Assembly (NCBI RefSeq): GCF_002286915.1
Contig: NZ_MVOG01000027.1
Location: 1 to 64,000 of the forward strand
Direction: 5' to 3'
DNA: 64,000 nucleotides
Source of the DNA: Bifidobacterium italicum
GTDB taxonomy: Bacteria; Actinomycetota; Actinomycetes; Actinomycetales; Bifidobacteriaceae
Notes under the pieces: model-generated
Databases searched by the model: none
The model's input: only the letters and a program-made list of their open reading frames with translations
What the model was told of the DNA's origin: nothing
Part shown: piece after piece, positions 61,274-64,000 of the stretch
Position numbering within the stretch: position 1 is the first letter of the stretch
Layout of the letters: every line of letters begins with the position of its first letter
Program-made: the position numbers and the translations under genes

Positions 61274-62245
61274 TCAGCTCCTTCTTGCATAGGTCAGTTT
61301 GCCGACGCTCGCGGCCTCGAGCCGCATCGTGCCCACCTTGTCGACCTGCGGGTACATGCCGGCCTTATGGAAATCACTGTACAGCGTCGGCAGCGTCTTC
61401 TCGCCCATCGCGTCGGCCAGCGCGTTGCGGTCCCCCACCGCCTGGATGCGGTACGGGCTCTCGACGGGCGTCGTGCCGACGAGGATCGAGTTGCCGGCCG
61501 TGCGGATTGACGTCTCGACGCCGAGGCGGTTGCCGTTGATGGCGATCGCCTCGGCACCGGCTCGCCACAGCAGGCAGACGAGCAGCTGCAGGTCGGCGTC
61601 GGTGACGACGCGCAGCCGGTCGTTCGCGCCGTCGCGCGGTAGCGCCCCCTGCGACGAATCCGAGGCCGCCGCGACCGGATCGGCGATCGTCATGACGATG
61701 CCCTCGCCCTTGACCGGCGTGGCCCCGGCCGATGCCTCGTTCTCCTCGACGACCTGCTCGATCGGCGACTTCGTGGCCGACTTCGATTGCTCCTCCACCT
61801 GCCTGCGCAGGTCCGCGATGTCCTTGTCGAGCGCGTCGACGTGCGCGTTGTTCGCCACAAGCTGATTGGCGAGCGATTCGCGGACCTGCTTGCGCGGATC
61901 GGTGTTGAGCAGCCGGACGAACTGGCTGCCGAAGAAGCCGACGACGATGCAGATGAGGAACACGACGATGCGCGTGCCCCAGTAGACGATTCTGGAATCG
62001 GGCCTCGTGACGAGGCGCGAATCGCTGTACAGCTGATCCATCGGCCGGTTGATGAGGTCGTCGATGAGCTGGAGCGAATCGTCGCCGTTGCGCCGATGGC
62101 GAGGTCGGTGGCGCAACTCGTCCGGCGACGCCGCGTGATGCGACTCGATCGACGCCCAGCCGCGAGAGAAGACGGCGCGACGACGCACCGGTTCGTGTCC
62201 GGGCGCGATCGGCTGGACGGGCGGCATCGAGGACTGATCGGCCAA
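61274..62245 (-). CDS. DUF881 family protein, first copy
   Basis: 323 residues. Basic N-terminal part, one transmembrane helix (TRIVVFLICIVVGFFGSQFV), coiled-coil (LVANNAHVDALDKDIADLRR) and a DUF881 domain. The start at 62245 is TTG (MADQSSMPP), with AGGTAGGTG upstream; an ATG six codons later is possible. It is the first of the paired DUF881 genes flanking SBP. The two proteins differ enough to be ancient paralogues, not recent copies. Confidence 0.86.
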   Translation of the reverse strand: MADQSSMPPVQPIAPGHEPVRRRAVFSRGWASIESHHAASPDELRHRPRHRRNGDDSLQLIDDLINRPMDQLYSDSRLVTRPDSRIVYWGTRIVVFLICIVVGFFGSQFVRLLNTDPRKQVRESLANQLVANNAHVDALDKDIADLRRQVEEQSKSATKSPIEQVVEENEASAGATPVKGEGIVMTIADPVAAASDSSQGALPRDGANDRLRVVTDADLQLLVCLLWRAGAEAIAINGNRLGVETSIRTAGNSILVGTTPVESPYRIQAVGDRNALADAMGEKTLPTLYSDFHKAGMYPQVDKVGTMRLEAASVGKLTYARRS

Positions 62246-62252
62246 CGGGCAC

Positions 62253-62882
62253 CTACCTGTCGGAGGCGCGACGGCGCTCGGCTCGCGCGGCGCGGTCGGC
62301 GCGGATGAGCGAGACGCCCTGACGCAGATAGATCACGCCGGCGAGCCAGTAGAGGCCGATGCCCCATATCGCGCATGCGATCGCGCCGTAGTGCAGGATG
62401 TCGAGCGGAATGAACGAGCGGCGGATGTCGGCCACCATCAGCCCGATGATCGAGATGAGCAGCACGGCGGTACCGGTCTTGCCGACGAAGTGCACCGGCA
62501 ACGGCCCGTAGTCGTGTTGGGCGAGGATGAGCGTGAGGACGCCCAGGACGACGTCGCGCAGCGCGACGAGCGCGAGCATCCACCAAGGGACGACGCCGCA
62601 AACCGCCAACGCCAGGATGCTGCAGATGATGAGCAGCCGGTCGGCGATCGGATCAAGGATCTGTCCGAGTTTGCTCACCTGGTTGAAGCTCCTCGCGATG
62701 AGGCCGTCCAGTCCGTCCGACGCCGACGACACGGCGAGCAGGACAAGCGCCCATACCATGTCATGCCTCGCGATGAGCCACGCGATCACCGGGATCGATA
62801 TTATGCGCAGCGCGCTGATCAGATTCGGGATCGTCAGGATCACGTCGCGCGGCTCGGGGCTGTATTTTCCTTCAGCGGCCAT
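62253..62882 (-). CDS. pgsA: Phosphatidylglycerophosphate synthase-type CDP-alcohol phosphatidyltransferase
   Basis: 209 residues, membrane enzyme. The CDP-alcohol motif is complete: DGLDGLIAR, eight residues, GQILDPIAD. TIPNLISALRII at the N-terminus is typical of PgsA. It makes phosphatidylglycerophosphate, the first step to cardiolipin and phosphatidylglycerol. I chose the ATG at 62882 because GGTGGG lies 7 bases upstream; a GTG at 62888 is too near it. The pgsA-DUF881-SBP-DUF881 order is conserved. Confidence 0.9.
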   Translation of the reverse strand: MAAEGKYSPEPRDVILTIPNLISALRIISIPVIAWLIARHDMVWALVLLAVSSASDGLDGLIARSFNQVSKLGQILDPIADRLLIICSILALAVCGVVPWWMLALVALRDVVLGVLTLILAQHDYGPLPVHFVGKTGTAVLLISIIGLMVADIRRSFIPLDILHYGAIACAIWGIGLYWLAGVIYLRQGVSLIRADRAARAERRRASDR

Positions 62883-62894
62883 GGGCACCCACCG

Positions 62895-63746
62895 TCACAT
62901 GCGGGTGGCCTGGATCGCCGTGACGATGATGCCGCGCGCGCCCACCGCATACAGTTCGTCCATGAGTCCGTTGACCTTCGCCTTGGGGACCATGACGCGC
63001 ACGGCAGACCACTGCTTGTCGTGCAGCGGCGAGATCGTCGGGCTTTCGAATCCGGGCGTGATGTCGACGGCGGCCGAGATGCGGTCGACCGGGATGTCGA
63101 AGTCCATGAGCACATAGCGCTTGGCGGTCAGCACGCCCTGCAGGCGCCGCTCGAGGCGCTCGAGGCGCGCATCGTCCGGCTCGAGCCGGGGCGAGCGGAT
63201 GAGCACGGCCTCGGAATGCACGATCGGGTCGCCGAAGATGCGCAGGCCGGCGTTGCGCAGCGTCGTGCCGGTGGACACGACGTCGGCGATGAGGTCGGCC
63301 ACGCCGAGCTGCACCGACGATTCGACGGCGCCGTCGAGGTGGATCGTCTCGGCCTGGATGTCGTGCGCGGTCAGGTAGTCATGCACGAGTTTGTCGAAGG
63401 ACGTCGCGACGCGCTTGCCGTCGATGTCGGCCAGCTCGCGGATGTCCGAATCCTGCGGCGCCGCGAAGCGGAACGTGGACGCGCCGAAGCCGAGGTCCAT
63501 GACCTCCTGCGCGTCGGTCCCCGAGTTGAGCAGCAGGTCATGGCCGGTGATGCCGACGTCGATCGTGCCGCGACCGACGTAGACGGCGATGTCCAGCGGA
63601 CGCAGATAGAACAGCTCCACGTCGTTGTCCGGATCCTCGACTACGAGCTGGCGCGGGTTGCTCCTGAGTCGGTATCCGGCTTCCTCGAGCATGTTCCAGG
63701 CGGGTTCGGACAGCATTCCCTTGTTCGGTACGGCGATGCGTAGCAT
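62895..63746 (-). CDS. hisG: ATP phosphoribosyltransferase (long form)
   Basis: 283 residues. First step of histidine synthesis, joining ATP and PRPP. Visible are [20 protein letters not shown] at the N-terminus, [14 protein letters not shown] and [19 protein letters not shown], plus the C-terminal regulatory ACT-like domain that binds histidine for feedback inhibition, so it is the long HisG form. The ATG at 63746 has GGAGG five bases upstream. It follows hisE on the same strand. Confidence 0.95.
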   Translation of the reverse strand: MLRIAVPNKGMLSEPAWNMLEEAGYRLRSNPRQLVVEDPDNDVELFYLRPLDIAVYVGRGTIDVGITGHDLLLNSGTDAQEVMDLGFGASTFRFAAPQDSDIRELADIDGKRVATSFDKLVHDYLTAHDIQAETIHLDGAVESSVQLGVADLIADVVSTGTTLRNAGLRIFGDPIVHSEAVLIRSPRLEPDDARLERLERRLQGVLTAKRYVLMDFDIPVDRISAAVDITPGFESPTISPLHDKQWSAVRVMVPKAKVNGLMDELYAVGARGIIVTAIQATRM

Positions 63747-63802
63747 GGGCTCCTCCAAAGATAATCATGCGCACGGGCGCCCTGCCGCGTGCGCGGTGCC
63801 GG

Positions 63803-64000
63803 TCACAGGTTCTTGTAAATGTCGTCGAGCGTCAGGCCGCGGTCGATCATCATGACCTGCAGATGGTAGATGAGCTGGCTCATCTCCTCGGCGGTGCGCT
63901 CGGCGCCCTCGTATTCGGCGGCGATCCAGGTCTCGCCGGCCTCCTCGACGATCTTCTTGCCGATGAAATGCGTGCCTTTCTCGAGCTCCTGCACGGTCAG
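63803..64000 (-). CDS. hisE: Phosphoribosyl-ATP pyrophosphatase, 3' part (gene runs out of window)
   Basis: Sixty-five codons and the stop are visible; the 5' part lies beyond the window end. The visible part has the HisE signature [20 protein letters not shown] and [15 protein letters not shown]. It hydrolyses phosphoribosyl-ATP, the second step of histidine synthesis. It lies 56 bp upstream of hisG on the same strand, so the two are probably one operon. Confidence 0.93.
   Translation of the reverse strand: MTVQELEKGTHFIGKKIVEEAGETWIAAEYEGAERTAEEMSQLIYHLQVMMIDRGLTLDDIYKNL

Overview
The window looks like a chromosome segment of a high-GC Gram-positive bacterium, most likely a Bifidobacterium. 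The evidence is codon use and GC content, marker genes largely restricted to Actinobacteria (whiA, rbpA, DUF3017, DUF6350, the DUF881/SBP/GarA/FtsR cluster, a PafBC-HelY pair, PI-mannoside-type lipid genes), a fused cmk-der gene, a transketolase/transaldolase pair as used in the bifid shunt, and a eukaryotic-type UDP-glucose pyrophosphorylase. The species cannot be fixed from the sequence. Most of the window is tightly packed housekeeping DNA.

Layout: 1-5.6 kb is a 3' aroE fragment, rapZ, whiA, pgk, tpiA, secG. 5.7-10.3 kb is an amino-acid metabolism block: a HAD phosphatase, an unusual XRE-HTH/aminotransferase fusion, an Lrp regulator and a second aminotransferase. 10.3-14.4 kb holds a pentapeptide-like protein, transaldolase and transketolase. 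14.6-17 kb is the CIRCE-controlled hrcA-dnaJ operon. 17-19.8 kb holds a fructosamine-kinase-like gene, uppP and a PAC2 protein. 20.1-26.7 kb is the least conserved part. It has a tRNA cluster (Gly, Cys, Val, Val), about 850 bp without a gene, an overlapping small-ORF/GNAT pair, decayed IS21-like and small-gene remnants, a GntR/YtrA-type ABC operon, a lipoprotein, another GNAT and a second identical tRNA-Gly. 26.9-29.5 kb has an ABC-F protein and a DUF2971 protein.

29.6-48.8 kb returns to core genes: thrS, a phosphatidylinositol-phosphate-synthase/acyltransferase/PimA-type cluster, yebC-ruvC, a LexA-box-preceded ruvAB, yajC, apt, sucCD, a DUF6350 membrane protein overlapping purH, DUF3017, an aquaporin-type channel, rluB and cmk-der. 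48.9-57 kb has tRNA-Pro, UGPase, a fused PafBC-like regulator, a HelY helicase, rbpA and a HAD phosphatase. 57.4-64 kb, on the minus strand, runs (in transcription order) hisE (partial), hisG, pgsA, DUF881, SBP, DUF881, FHA (GarA-like), MerR (FtsR-like), a membrane protein and two fluoride channels.

The most striking unexplained structure is a set of TTGAACA heptamers around 6.5-7.2 kb. Five direct copies lie at 20/21-bp spacing upstream of the HTH-aminotransferase gene, inverted copies at about 21 bp overlap its promoter, and about ten more lie in frame inside its coding region at 15/18-bp spacing, where they encode an (I/V)-E-(H/Q) repeat linker. I read this as a probable helically phased autoregulatory operator array that extends into the gene. 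Other regulatory signals include a CIRCE element, a LexA box at ruvAB, a SigR/SigH-type promoter at rbpA, palindromes at the GntR operon, several putative leaderless promoters, and unusually long perfect terminator hairpins.
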